Of a DNA stretch of 64,000 nucleotides, positions 26,621 to 34,009 are shown piece by piece. The notes beneath the pieces were generated by a model. That model searched no databases and was not told the DNA's origin. It was given only the letters and a program-made list of their open reading frames with translations. Origin of the DNA: Burkholderia gladioli (lineage in GTDB: Bacteria; Pseudomonadota; Gammaproteobacteria; Burkholderiales; Burkholderiaceae); contig NZ_CP009323.1 in NCBI RefSeq assembly GCF_000959725.1, positions 2,790,001 to 2,854,000 of the forward strand. Direction: 5' to 3'. Position numbers and translations under genes: made by a program. Numbering within the stretch: the stretch's first letter is position 1; every line of letters begins with the position of its first letter.

Positions 26621-26715
26621 CTTGAATCCGCTTTGAGCCCGCCTTGAGCGGTGCCCGCTCGTACCCCGCGTTGAGCCCGCCTCGAACCCGCCTCGAATCC
26701 CACCTCCAACCCCGC
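26621..26715. repeat. degenerate ~11-bp tandem repeats
   Basis: Imperfect copies of a unit close to CCTTGAGCCCG run from just behind ligD to the TetR promoter. About seven copies are recognisable, alternating TTGAG and TCGAA cores. The units resemble the 11-bp TTGAGC repeat at 7921. No coding potential is seen. Confidence 0.6.
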
Positions 26716-26769
26716 CGGCGCTCGCGCCTTTGTACAATGCGCGAATCCCGTCCCAGCCCGCGCCCGCCG

Positions 26770-27414
26770 ATGACCGACCGTCCCCGCCGTCCCCGCCTGC
26801 AACCGCGCAAGAACCCGACCCAGCCGCGCGCGGCCGGGACGGTTGCCGCGATCGTCGAGGCGGCCGCGCAGGTGCTGGAGACGCGCGGCATCGAGGGCTT
26901 CAACACCAATGCGGTGGCCGAGCGGGCCGGCGTCAGCATCGGCTCGCTCTACCAGTATTTCCCCGGCAAGGACGCGCTGACCGTGGCCCTGATGCAGCGC
27001 GAGACGCAGCGCTTCGTCGAGGACATGGACCGGGCGATGGCGGAGCCCGACGGCATGGTGGCGCTCGGCCTGCTGATCGGCGCGGCCGTGCGCCAGCAGT
27101 TGCAGCGGCCGATGCTGGCGCGCCTGCTCGACGAGCAGGAGGCGAGCCCCGCGCTGCGCGACGCGGTGGACTGCGACGGCATGGACACGCCGGTGGCGGC
27201 GATCCTGCGGCGCCTGGTGCCGGCGGGCGATGCTCGCGCCGCGCACGCGGCCGTCGATCTGGGCGAGATCATCCACGTCATGGTCGATAGCGCCGGCGCG
27301 CGCGGCGAGCAGGACATCGCCAGCCTCGAGACGCGCCTGCGCGCCGCCGTGTTCGGTTATCTGAGGGAATTGCGTTTGCTGCCCGCTGCCGCGCCGGCCG
27401 GGCCTTCGGCCTGA
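26770..27414 (+). CDS. TetR-family transcriptional regulator
   Basis: This 214-residue TetR regulator has its helix-turn-helix at about residues 23-68 (IVEAAAQVLETRGIEGFNTNAVAERAGVSIGSLYQYF in pieces) and an all-helical ligand domain. A -10-like TACAAT at 26733-26738 overlaps an alternative upstream ATG at 26737, so I prefer the ATG at 26770, which lies within the transcript. No divergent neighbour exists; the downstream VOC gene, 203 bp away on the same strand, is the nearest possible target. The ligand is unknown. Confidence 0.88.
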   Translation: MTDRPRRPRLQPRKNPTQPRAAGTVAAIVEAAAQVLETRGIEGFNTNAVAERAGVSIGSLYQYFPGKDALTVALMQRETQRFVEDMDRAMAEPDGMVALGLLIGAAVRQQLQRPMLARLLDEQEASPALRDAVDCDGMDTPVAAILRRLVPAGDARAAHAAVDLGEIIHVMVDSAGARGEQDIASLETRLRAAVFGYLRELRLLPAAAPAGPSA

Positions 27415-27433
27415 CTACGCGCGGCTCGACCCG

Positions 27434-27554
27434 CCGAAATGTGAGCACGCGCGGCCGGCACGCTCCGGCCGATTCGCCCAAACCCCGCCACGGCGCGGCT
27501 CGCGGGCCGCTTCGGCGCGCCAAAGCGATGCGAGTAGCCGAATGTGAGCGCGGG
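27434..27554. promoter_or_regulatory. two AATGTGAGC direct repeats, possible operator
   Basis: CCGAAATGTGAGCACGCG near 27434 and CCGAATGTGAGCGCGGG near 27538 share AATGTGAGC(A/G)CG, 104 bp apart. They lie between the TetR gene and the VOC gene, where an operator for the latter would be expected. They are not dyad-symmetric, so the assignment is weak. Confidence 0.3.
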
Positions 27555-27617
27555 CTCGTATTCTGATCGTCATCGGCAGCTGGCATTGGGGCCAGCGCCC
27601 GTACCCCGAGCACGATC

Positions 27618-28025
27618 ATGAACGACTTCACCCACCGCATGAAACTGAACCACCTGAGCTTCCCCTCGGCCGACGCGACGGCCACGGCGGCCTTCTTCGA
27701 GCGCCATCTCGGCTTCACCATCTCCGGCACCTGGGACCGCTCCTACATCCTCAAGCGTCCCGGCTTCGACGTGGTGATCGAACACGTGGCCGACGAGGTG
27801 CCGGCCTGGCCCCGCAACTTCCACGCCGGTTTCGAGCTGCCCGACCTGGCGGCCGTCACGGCCCTGCGCGCGCGGCTGGTGGAAGCGGGCGTGCCGATGG
27901 AAACCGACATCTTCAACAACGGCCGCGGCTCGCGTTTCTTCTGCCGCGCCCCCGGCGGCGTGATGTTCGAACTGAACACGCGCGACGACGCCTCGCCCGA
28001 GTATCGCGGCAGCTTCGACGACTGA
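27618..28025 (+). CDS. VOC-family (glyoxalase/bleomycin-resistance-like) protein
   Basis: This 135-residue single-domain vicinal-oxygen-chelate protein shows MKLNHLSFPSADATATAAFFERHLGF at the N-terminus and PGGVMFELNT near the end; His13 and the Glu of FELN are candidate metal ligands. Activity (isomerase, dioxygenase or resistance binding) cannot be told from this. An alternative in-frame start 7 codons inside (MKLNHLSF) is possible. Confidence 0.85.
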   Translation: MNDFTHRMKLNHLSFPSADATATAAFFERHLGFTISGTWDRSYILKRPGFDVVIEHVADEVPAWPRNFHAGFELPDLAAVTALRARLVEAGVPMETDIFNNGRGSRFFCRAPGGVMFELNTRDDASPEYRGSFDD

Positions 28026-28136
28026 GTCGAGCAACCCTCCATCGAATCGCGGCCCGTCGCCGGATCGATTCGTCATCCTACTGATCGGGCGCGGTGCCGT
28101 CGCGCATCGCGCCCTCCCGACCGGAGTCATCCATTC

Positions 28137-28802
28137 ATGAGCACCCTGAGCACCGCGCCGCTCGCACCGCTGCTCGAGCGCCTGTTCGCCGAAGCCGATG
28201 CCGCCAGGCCCCAGATGAGCCGCGCCGTCGCCGAACTGCCGCCCGGCGAACTGACGCGGCTGATGCAGAGCAAGACCGAGTACCTCGATTTTTATGCGCG
28301 CCTGAAGGACCTGCCGCTGCCGGTCTCGCGCGAGACCGGCATCCTGCTGTACCAACTGGCGCGCGGCGCCGGGGCGCGCCATATCGTCGAGTTCGGCACC
28401 TCGTTCGGCATCTCGACGCTGCACCTGGCCGCCGCGCTGCGCGACAACGGCGGCGGCCGGCTCGTCAGCTGCGAGTTCGAGCCCTCGAAGATCGAGCGCG
28501 CGCGCCGCAACCTGGCCGAGGGCGGGCTGGCCGACCTGGTCGAGATCCGCGAGGGCGATGCGCTGCGCACGCTGGCCGCCGACCTGCCCGAGTCGATCGA
28601 CCTGGTGCTGCTCGACGGCGCGAAGTCGCTGTATCCCGCGGTGCTGGCGCTGCTGGAAAGCCGGCTGCGTCCCGGCGCCTTCGTGATCGCCGACAACGCC
28701 GAGCACAGCCCCGAGTATCTCGAGCGCGTGCGCTCGCCCGAGCAGGGTTACCTGTCGACGCCCTTCGGCGGCGACGTGGAACTGTCGCTGCGGCTCGGCT
28801 GA
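28137..28802 (+). CDS. class I SAM-dependent O-methyltransferase
   Basis: This 221-residue methyltransferase resembles the catechol/caffeoyl-CoA O-methyltransferase group: HIVEFGTSFGISTLHLAAAL (SAM motif I, about residues 82-101), VSCEFEPSKIERARRNL (motif II acidic residue) and IDLVLLDGAKSLYPAVL. CCGGAG at 28121-28126 serves as ribosome binding site. The substrate is unknown. It is convergent with the GST gene; the VOC gene upstream on the same strand (111 bp) may be a partner. Confidence 0.87.
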   Translation: MSTLSTAPLAPLLERLFAEADAARPQMSRAVAELPPGELTRLMQSKTEYLDFYARLKDLPLPVSRETGILLYQLARGAGARHIVEFGTSFGISTLHLAAALRDNGGGRLVSCEFEPSKIERARRNLAEGGLADLVEIREGDALRTLAADLPESIDLVLLDGAKSLYPAVLALLESRLRPGAFVIADNAEHSPEYLERVRSPEQGYLSTPFGGDVELSLRLG

Positions 28803-28866
28803 GCGGGTGGCGTCTCGGCGCCGATCCCTGGATCGACGCCGTGCCCGGATGATGCCCGGGCGATGC

Positions 28867-29730
28867 TTACGCGCGCGTGGCCGGCGCGAAGCGATCCAGG
28901 TCGGCGCTGCTGTGGCGCTCGTGCTGCTGCTCGGCCTCGTCGCCGCGCGCGCGATTGACGTGGCGCCCGCGCTTCACCGCCGGGCGTTCCCGGATCTCCT
29001 CGGCCCAGCGCAGCAGGTGCTTGTACTGTTTGACGTCGAGGAATTCGGCGGCGCCGTACAGGTCGCCGAGCACCAGGCCGCCGTACCACGGCCAGATGGC
29101 GATGTCGGCGATCGTGTAGCTGTCGCCGGCGATGTAGCGGCGCTCGGCCAGCAGCTTGTCGAGCACGTCGAGTTGGCGCTTGGTTTCCATCGTGAAGCGG
29201 TCGATCGGGTATTCGAGCTTCTCCGGCGCGTAGGCGTAGAAATGCCCGAAACCGCCGCCCACATACGGCGCCGAGCCCATCTGCCAGAACAGCCAGTTCA
29301 GCGTTTCCGCGCGCGCGGCCGCGTCGCTCGGCACCAGCGCGCCGAACTTGTCGGCGAGGTACAGCAGGATCGAACCCGATTCGAACACGCGCACCGGCTG
29401 CGCGCCGCTGCGATCGACCAGGGCCGGGATCTTCGAGTTCGGGTTGATGCCGACGAAGCCGCTGCCGAACTGCTCGCCGTCGATGCGGATCAGCCAGGCG
29501 TCGTATTCGGCGCCCGCGTGGCCCAGCGCGAGCAATTCCTCCAGCATCACGCCGATCTTCACGCCATTGGGCGTGGCCAGCGAATAGAGCTGCAGCGGAT
29601 GCTTGCCGACCGGCAGTTCGCGTTCGTGCGTGGCGCCCGACACCGGGCGGTTGATGTTGGCGAACTGGCCGCCCGAAGGCGCGCGAGGGGTCCAGACGGC
29701 GGGCGGGGTGTAGGCGGAATCCTGGCTCAT
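28867..29730 (-). CDS. yghU: YghU-like glutathione S-transferase (disulfide-bond reductase)
   Basis: This 287-residue protein is a nu-class GST. The N-terminal extension (TPPAVWTPRAPSGGQFANINRP) and thioredoxin-like domain are followed by a helical domain with YIAGDSYTIADIAIWPWYGG. The family shows glutathione-dependent disulfide and peroxide reductase activity in the cytoplasm. The ATG at 29730 gives the canonical MSQDSAYTPPAVW start. The last ~30 residues (RARGDEAEQQHERHSSAD) form a charged tail. Confidence 0.9.
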   Translation of the reverse strand: MSQDSAYTPPAVWTPRAPSGGQFANINRPVSGATHERELPVGKHPLQLYSLATPNGVKIGVMLEELLALGHAGAEYDAWLIRIDGEQFGSGFVGINPNSKIPALVDRSGAQPVRVFESGSILLYLADKFGALVPSDAAARAETLNWLFWQMGSAPYVGGGFGHFYAYAPEKLEYPIDRFTMETKRQLDVLDKLLAERRYIAGDSYTIADIAIWPWYGGLVLGDLYGAAEFLDVKQYKHLLRWAEEIRERPAVKRGRHVNRARGDEAEQQHERHSSADLDRFAPATRA

Positions 29731-30141
29731 GCGATGTTCTCCGGGAAAGGCGGCAAAAGAGCAGTAAACGGGGCGACGGCAAGGCCGCAACGGCGGCCCG
29801 CGCGCGGGCGGGCATCGAGCGTGGCGCGTCGGCCGACGGGGCCGATCGCGCGCCGGATCGTTACTGTAGTCGGGTTTCGCCGATCTCGCCGAAGGCCGCG
29901 CGAAAGCCCCTTGGCGCGGTACGGGATGGCAGGTCGCGCCGGGCGCGCCGAGCCCCGCGCGACGCGGCTCGGCAGGCTGCGCGCGATTTCCGGTTGGCAG
30001 CGGGGCGCCCGGGAGGCGATCATTAGGCCCTTGCCGCCAGCGCTTCGAGGCATGCCTCGAAACGGGGCGCCGTGCCTTCGCCGCGTGGTGCCGTTCGTGC
30101 CACTTCGCGCCATTTCGTCAACCGAACCCCAGGAGCCTTGC
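29731..30141. other. divergent intergenic region with perfect palindrome
   Basis: This 411-bp stretch lies between the YghU-like gene and the short ORF/alcohol dehydrogenase unit. The main feature is an 18-bp perfect palindrome, TTCGAGGCA plus its complement, at 30044-30061. No further gene is supportable. Confidence 0.5.
30044..30061. promoter_or_regulatory. 18-bp perfect palindrome, probable operator
   Basis: TTCGAGGCA and TGCCTCGAA abut without spacer, giving perfect dyad symmetry, 81 bp before the short ORF and 143 bp before the dehydrogenase start. This is the size of a homodimeric repressor site (TetR, MarR or GntR type). No regulator gene is adjacent. Confidence 0.45.
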
Positions 30142-30207
30142 ATGTCCACGCTCATCCAGCCCGTTTCGCTTCACGCCCGCCACGCCGCGCAAGGGAGGCC
30201 GGCATGA
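30142..30207 (+). CDS. 21-residue short ORF coupled to the dehydrogenase gene
   Basis: ATG at 30142 is preceded by AGGAG (30131-30135) at ideal spacing and encodes MSTLIQPVSLHARHAAQGRP plus Ala. Its TGA overlaps the dehydrogenase ATG (ATGA, 30204-30207), so ribosomes finishing it could restart on the dehydrogenase. It has no attenuator-like run of one amino acid. It could be a leader peptide for translational coupling or a chance frame; conservation would decide. Confidence 0.45.
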   Translation: MSTLIQPVSLHARHAAQGRPA

Positions 30208-31217
30208 AGGCCGCCGTCCTGCGCGCACCGGGCGGCCTCGAACGCATCGAGATCCGTGACGTGCCGGATCCGGGCGCGCCCGGCCCGGGCCAGGTCCGCG
30301 TCGCGCTGCATGCCACCTCGCTCAACTTCCACGACCTGCTGGTCGCCAAGGGCGCCATCCCGACCGAGGACGGCCGCGTGCTGATGTCGGACGGCGCCGG
30401 CGTGGTGGAGGCGGTGGGCGAGGGCGTGACCGAATTCCAGCCCGGCGACGCAGTGGTCTCGCTGTTCTTCCCGCATTGGGTGGACGGCGCCGCCTACCCG
30501 GCCGTCGGCGATTTCGCCGGCACGCCGGGCGATGGCGTCGACGGTTTCGCCACCGAGGTGGTGGTGCGCCCGGCCGGCGCCTTCACGCACGCGCCGCGCG
30601 GCTGGCGTGCCGCCGAGAGCGCGACCCTCACCACCGCCGGGCTGACCGCCTGGCGCGCGCTGGTGGGTGACGGCGCGCTGAAGGCCGGCGACACCGTGCT
30701 CACGCTCGGCACCGGCGGCGTCTCGATCGCCGCGCTGCAGATCGCCCGCGCGATGGGCGCGACCGTGATCGTCACCTCGTCCTCGGACGAGAAGCTCGAA
30801 AAGGCCAGCGCGCTCGGCGCGCATCACACCATCAACTACCGGCAGACGCCGGCATGGGGCGCGGTGGCGCGCGAACTGACGGGCGGCCGCGGCGTCGACC
30901 ACGTGCTCGAACTGGGCGGGCCGGGCACGCTCGCGCAATCGATCGAGGCGGTGCGCGTGGGCGGCCATATCTCGCTGATCGGCGTGCTCACCGGCATGCA
31001 GGGCGAGGTGCCGACCGCCGCGCTGATGGCGCGCCAGGCGCGCCTGCAAGGGCTGATCGTCGGCAGCCGGCGCCAGCAGCAGGACTACGTGGCCGCGCTC
31101 GAGCGCACCGCGATCCGTCCCGTGATCGACCGCAGCTTCGCGTTCGGCGAACTGGCCGAGGCGTTCCGCTGGCAGGAGCAGGGCGGGCACTTCGGCAAGA
31201 TCGTGGTGGAGTGGTGA
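30204..31217 (+). CDS. NAD(P)-dependent alcohol dehydrogenase / quinone oxidoreductase-like (MDR)
   Basis: This 337-residue medium-chain dehydrogenase/reductase starts MKAAVLRAPGGLERIEIRDV and carries the Rossmann motif LGTGGVSIAALQIARAMGA (about residues 169-187). It lacks the Cys-rich structural zinc loop and the usual catalytic Cys/His set, having SLNFHDLLVAKG where zinc enzymes have C-x-TD. It is therefore probably a zinc-independent NADPH quinone or enone reductase. GGGAGG precedes the ATG at 30204, and an upstream short ORF overlaps it. The substrate is unknown. Confidence 0.87.
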   Translation: MKAAVLRAPGGLERIEIRDVPDPGAPGPGQVRVALHATSLNFHDLLVAKGAIPTEDGRVLMSDGAGVVEAVGEGVTEFQPGDAVVSLFFPHWVDGAAYPAVGDFAGTPGDGVDGFATEVVVRPAGAFTHAPRGWRAAESATLTTAGLTAWRALVGDGALKAGDTVLTLGTGGVSIAALQIARAMGATVIVTSSSDEKLEKASALGAHHTINYRQTPAWGAVARELTGGRGVDHVLELGGPGTLAQSIEAVRVGGHISLIGVLTGMQGEVPTAALMARQARLQGLIVGSRRQQQDYVAALERTAIRPVIDRSFAFGELAEAFRWQEQGGHFGKIVVEW

Positions 31218-31257
31218 TACTCGACGGCGGGGCGGCGGCGCCCCGGCCGAAATGAGG

Positions 31258-31288
31258 AAAGGCCGGCAAGTTCGCTTGCCGGCCTTTT
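31258..31288. terminator. bidirectional intrinsic terminator
   Basis: A 13-bp stem (AAAGGCCGGCAAG, loop TTCG, complement) ends in a run of five T on the plus strand, with A residues on the other side. It lies between the convergent dehydrogenase and mmsA genes, so it can stop transcription from both directions. Confidence 0.85.
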
Positions 31289-31330
31289 TCGTTGCGGGCT
31301 GCGCCAGCCCGAACAATCGCGCTGGAGGGC

Positions 31331-32842
31331 TTACTTCGCGGTCGGCATCGCGAACTCCGCGCCCTTCTCGATGCTCTCGTTCCAGCGCTGCATGATCGAC
31401 TTCTGGCGCGTGTAGAAGCGCACGCCTTCCTCGCCGTAGGCGTGCATGTCGCCGAACAGGCTGCGCTTCCAGCCGCCGAAGCCGTGCCAGGCCATCGGCA
31501 CCGGGATAGGCACGTTGATGCCGACCATCCCCACCTCGATGCGGCGGCCGAACTCGCGTGCCACGTGGCCGTCGCGCGTGAAGCAGGCCACGCCATTGCC
31601 GAACTCGTGGGCGTTGATCAGGTCGATCGCCTCGCCCATGTCCTTGACGCGCACGCAGGCCAGCACCGGGCCGAAGATCTCTTCCTTGTAGATGCGCATC
31701 TCGGGCGTGACGTGGTCGAACAGCGTGCCGCCCGTGAAGAAGCCATGCTCGTGGCCCGCCACCTTGTGGCCGCGGCCGTCCACCACCAGCTCGGCGCCTT
31801 CCTCGACGCCCAGGCCGATATAGCCTTCGATACGCTCCAGCGCCTGGCGCGTGACGATCGGGCCCATTTCCGACTCGGCGTTCATGCCGTCGCCGATCTT
31901 CAGCGTGCGGGCGCGCTCGGCCAGGCGCGGCACGATCTTCTCGGCCACGTCGCCCACCAGCACCGCCACCGAGATCGCCATGCAGCGCTCGCCGGCCGAG
32001 CCGTAGCCGGCGCCGATCAGCGCGTCGACGGCCGCGTCGAGATCCGCATCGGGCATCACCACCATGTGGTTCTTGGCGCCGCCCAGGGCCTGCACGCGCT
32101 TGCCGTGCTTGGCGCCGGTCTCGTAGATGTAGTTCGCGATCGGGGTCGAGCCGACGAAGCTGACGGCCTTGACGTCGCGATGCGCGAGCAGCGCGTCGAC
32201 CACTTCCTTGTCGCCCTGCACCACGTTGAAGATGCCGTCCGGCAGCCCGGCTTCCTTGAGCAGGCCCGCCATGAACAGCGCGGCCGAAGGGTCGCGCTCG
32301 CTGGGCTTGAGGATGAAGGCGTTGCCGGCGGCGATCGCCACCGGGAACATCCAGCACGGCACCATGCAGGGGAAGTTGAACGGCGTGATGCCGGCCACCA
32401 CGCCGAGCGCCTGGCGGGTGGTCCAGTTGTCGATGCCGGTCGAGACCTGCTCCGTGTAGTCGCCCTTGAGCAGTTGCGGGATGCCGCAGGCGAACTCGAT
32501 CACGTCGATGCCGCGCGAGACCTCGCCCTGCGCGTCGCTGAACACCTTGCCGTGCTCGGCCGTGATGATCGCGGCCAGCTCGTCGCGGCGCTGGTTCATC
32601 AGTTCCAGGAAGCGCAGCATGACGCGCGCGCGGCGGATCGGCGGCGTGTTGCTCCAGCCGGCGAAGGCCTGCTTGGCCGACGCGACCGCGGCGTCCACGT
32701 CGCGCGTGTCGCCCAGGCGCAGCGTGCGGGCGATGTCGCCGGTGGCCGGGTTGTAGACGGGCTGCGAGCGTTGGCCGTGGCCGGCGGTGCGTTGCCCGCC
32801 GATGAAGTGTTCGACGTCGCTGCGATCGTTGTAGGCGTTCAT
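31331..32842 (-). CDS. mmsA: CoA-acylating methylmalonate-semialdehyde dehydrogenase
   Basis: This 503-residue aldehyde dehydrogenase of the MmsA/IolA branch oxidises methylmalonate semialdehyde (valine, thymine or inositol breakdown) to propionyl-CoA with NAD and CoA. Evidence: [23 protein letters not shown] near residues 148-170, [15 protein letters not shown], and the catalytic Cys in [13 protein letters not shown] near residue 285. The length fits the family (about 500). It is divergent from a LysR gene over 137 bp that contain a LysR-type dyad (32934-32955). Other valine-pathway genes such as mmsB are not adjacent. Confidence 0.94.
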   Translation of the reverse strand: MNAYNDRSDVEHFIGGQRTAGHGQRSQPVYNPATGDIARTLRLGDTRDVDAAVASAKQAFAGWSNTPPIRRARVMLRFLELMNQRRDELAAIITAEHGKVFSDAQGEVSRGIDVIEFACGIPQLLKGDYTEQVSTGIDNWTTRQALGVVAGITPFNFPCMVPCWMFPVAIAAGNAFILKPSERDPSAALFMAGLLKEAGLPDGIFNVVQGDKEVVDALLAHRDVKAVSFVGSTPIANYIYETGAKHGKRVQALGGAKNHMVVMPDADLDAAVDALIGAGYGSAGERCMAISVAVLVGDVAEKIVPRLAERARTLKIGDGMNAESEMGPIVTRQALERIEGYIGLGVEEGAELVVDGRGHKVAGHEHGFFTGGTLFDHVTPEMRIYKEEIFGPVLACVRVKDMGEAIDLINAHEFGNGVACFTRDGHVAREFGRRIEVGMVGINVPIPVPMAWHGFGGWKRSLFGDMHAYGEEGVRFYTRQKSIMQRWNESIEKGAEFAMPTAK

Positions 32843-32933
32843 GGGCTCCTCCAGGATGTCCAGGGTAAGGCGGTTCGATGTCTGGCAGTGTAGGAGCCCG
32901 GCCGGGCGATGGATATACACTGTCGGTGAAATC

Positions 32934-32955
32934 ATTGTTTAAAAAACTGAACAAT
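32934..32955. promoter_or_regulatory. LysR-type operator dyad between mmsA and its regulator
   Basis: ATTGTT at 32934-32939 and AACAAT at 32950-32955 are perfect 6-bp arms around an A-rich 10-bp spacer. This sits in the divergent promoter of mmsA and the LysR gene and fits the T-N11-A architecture of LysR binding sites. Confidence 0.55.
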
Positions 32956-32979
32956 CATCCGACCGATCCACGATCCATC

Positions 32980-33936
32980 ATGCCGAGCGAATCCATCGAA
33001 AGCCTGTGGGCCCACCTGCACTGGCTGACCGTGCTGGCCGACCAGGGCAGCTACACGGCCGCGGCGGGCCGCCTGGGCGTGAGCAAGGCCGCCGTGAGCC
33101 TGAAGATCGCCGAACTCGAGCGTGCCGCCGGCGTGCCGCTGGTGCAGCGCACCACGCGCAGCGTGCGGCTCACCGAGGCGGGGCGGCATCTGGTGGACGA
33201 GACGCGGCCGCTCTACGAGCGCATCGCGCAGAGCTTCTCCGGCGTGCGCGATACCGCCGAGGTGGTGCGCGGCAGCCTGCGCGTGAGCGCGCCGGTGGCG
33301 CTGGCGCGCCAGCAACTGGTGCCGCGCCTGGCCGAGTTCCGGCGCCGCCATCCCGAGGTGCGGATTCAGCTCGACGTGTCGGATCGGCTGGTGTCGCTGG
33401 CCACCGAGGGTTACGACCTGGCGATCCGCCACAGCGCCTCGGCGCCCGAGACGCACGTGGCCTGGCAGCTGTGCCGCACCGTGTCGCTGCTGGTGGCCAC
33501 GCCCGCCTATCTCGCCGCGCGCGGCCGGCCGGGCCATCCCGACGAACTGGCCGGCCACGACTGCCTGTTCTACCCGCGCAGCCACGATTCGGCGGCCTGG
33601 ACCTTCGAGCGCGCCGGCACGCGCCGCCAGCGCGCCGCGCGCGTCACGGTGCCGATCGCCGGACCGTTCTGCGCCAATAACAGCGAGGTGCTGCGCGACG
33701 CGGCGCTCGACGATCTCGGCATCGCGCTGCTGCCCGATTTCTCGGCGGTGGCCGCGCTGCAGGCCGGCACGCTGGTGCGCGTGCTGCCCGAGTGGCGGCC
33801 GGTGGGCGTGTTCGCCGAGCAGTTGCTGGCGGTGCGGCCCTACGCGACGCATGTGCCGCGCGTGGTGACGGCCTTCGTGGCCTATCTGCGCGAGGCCTTC
33901 GCGGAAGGGTTCGGCGAGGCGGGCGAGGGCGCCTGA
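32980..33936 (+). CDS. LysR-family regulator, divergent from mmsA
   Basis: This 318-residue LysR protein has its helix-turn-helix at about residues 10-65 (LTVLADQGSYTAAAGRLGVSKAAVSLKI, TTRSVRLTEAG), then an effector domain (VRGSLRVSAPVALARQQLVPRLAEF). By divergent position it is the likely regulator of mmsA, and the dyad between them would serve both genes. It starts at the ATG at 32980; a longer frame to 32878 reads back through the operator. Confidence 0.9.
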   Translation: MPSESIESLWAHLHWLTVLADQGSYTAAAGRLGVSKAAVSLKIAELERAAGVPLVQRTTRSVRLTEAGRHLVDETRPLYERIAQSFSGVRDTAEVVRGSLRVSAPVALARQQLVPRLAEFRRRHPEVRIQLDVSDRLVSLATEGYDLAIRHSASAPETHVAWQLCRTVSLLVATPAYLAARGRPGHPDELAGHDCLFYPRSHDSAAWTFERAGTRRQRAARVTVPIAGPFCANNSEVLRDAALDDLGIALLPDFSAVAALQAGTLVRVLPEWRPVGVFAEQLLAVRPYATHVPRVVTAFVAYLREAFAEGFGEAGEGA

Positions 33937-34009
33937 GCGCGGCGCGCGATCACGGGCGCGGGGCGGCGCGCGATCTTGCCAGGTTTATCCGGCGCAGAGC
34001 GCCGAGCCT

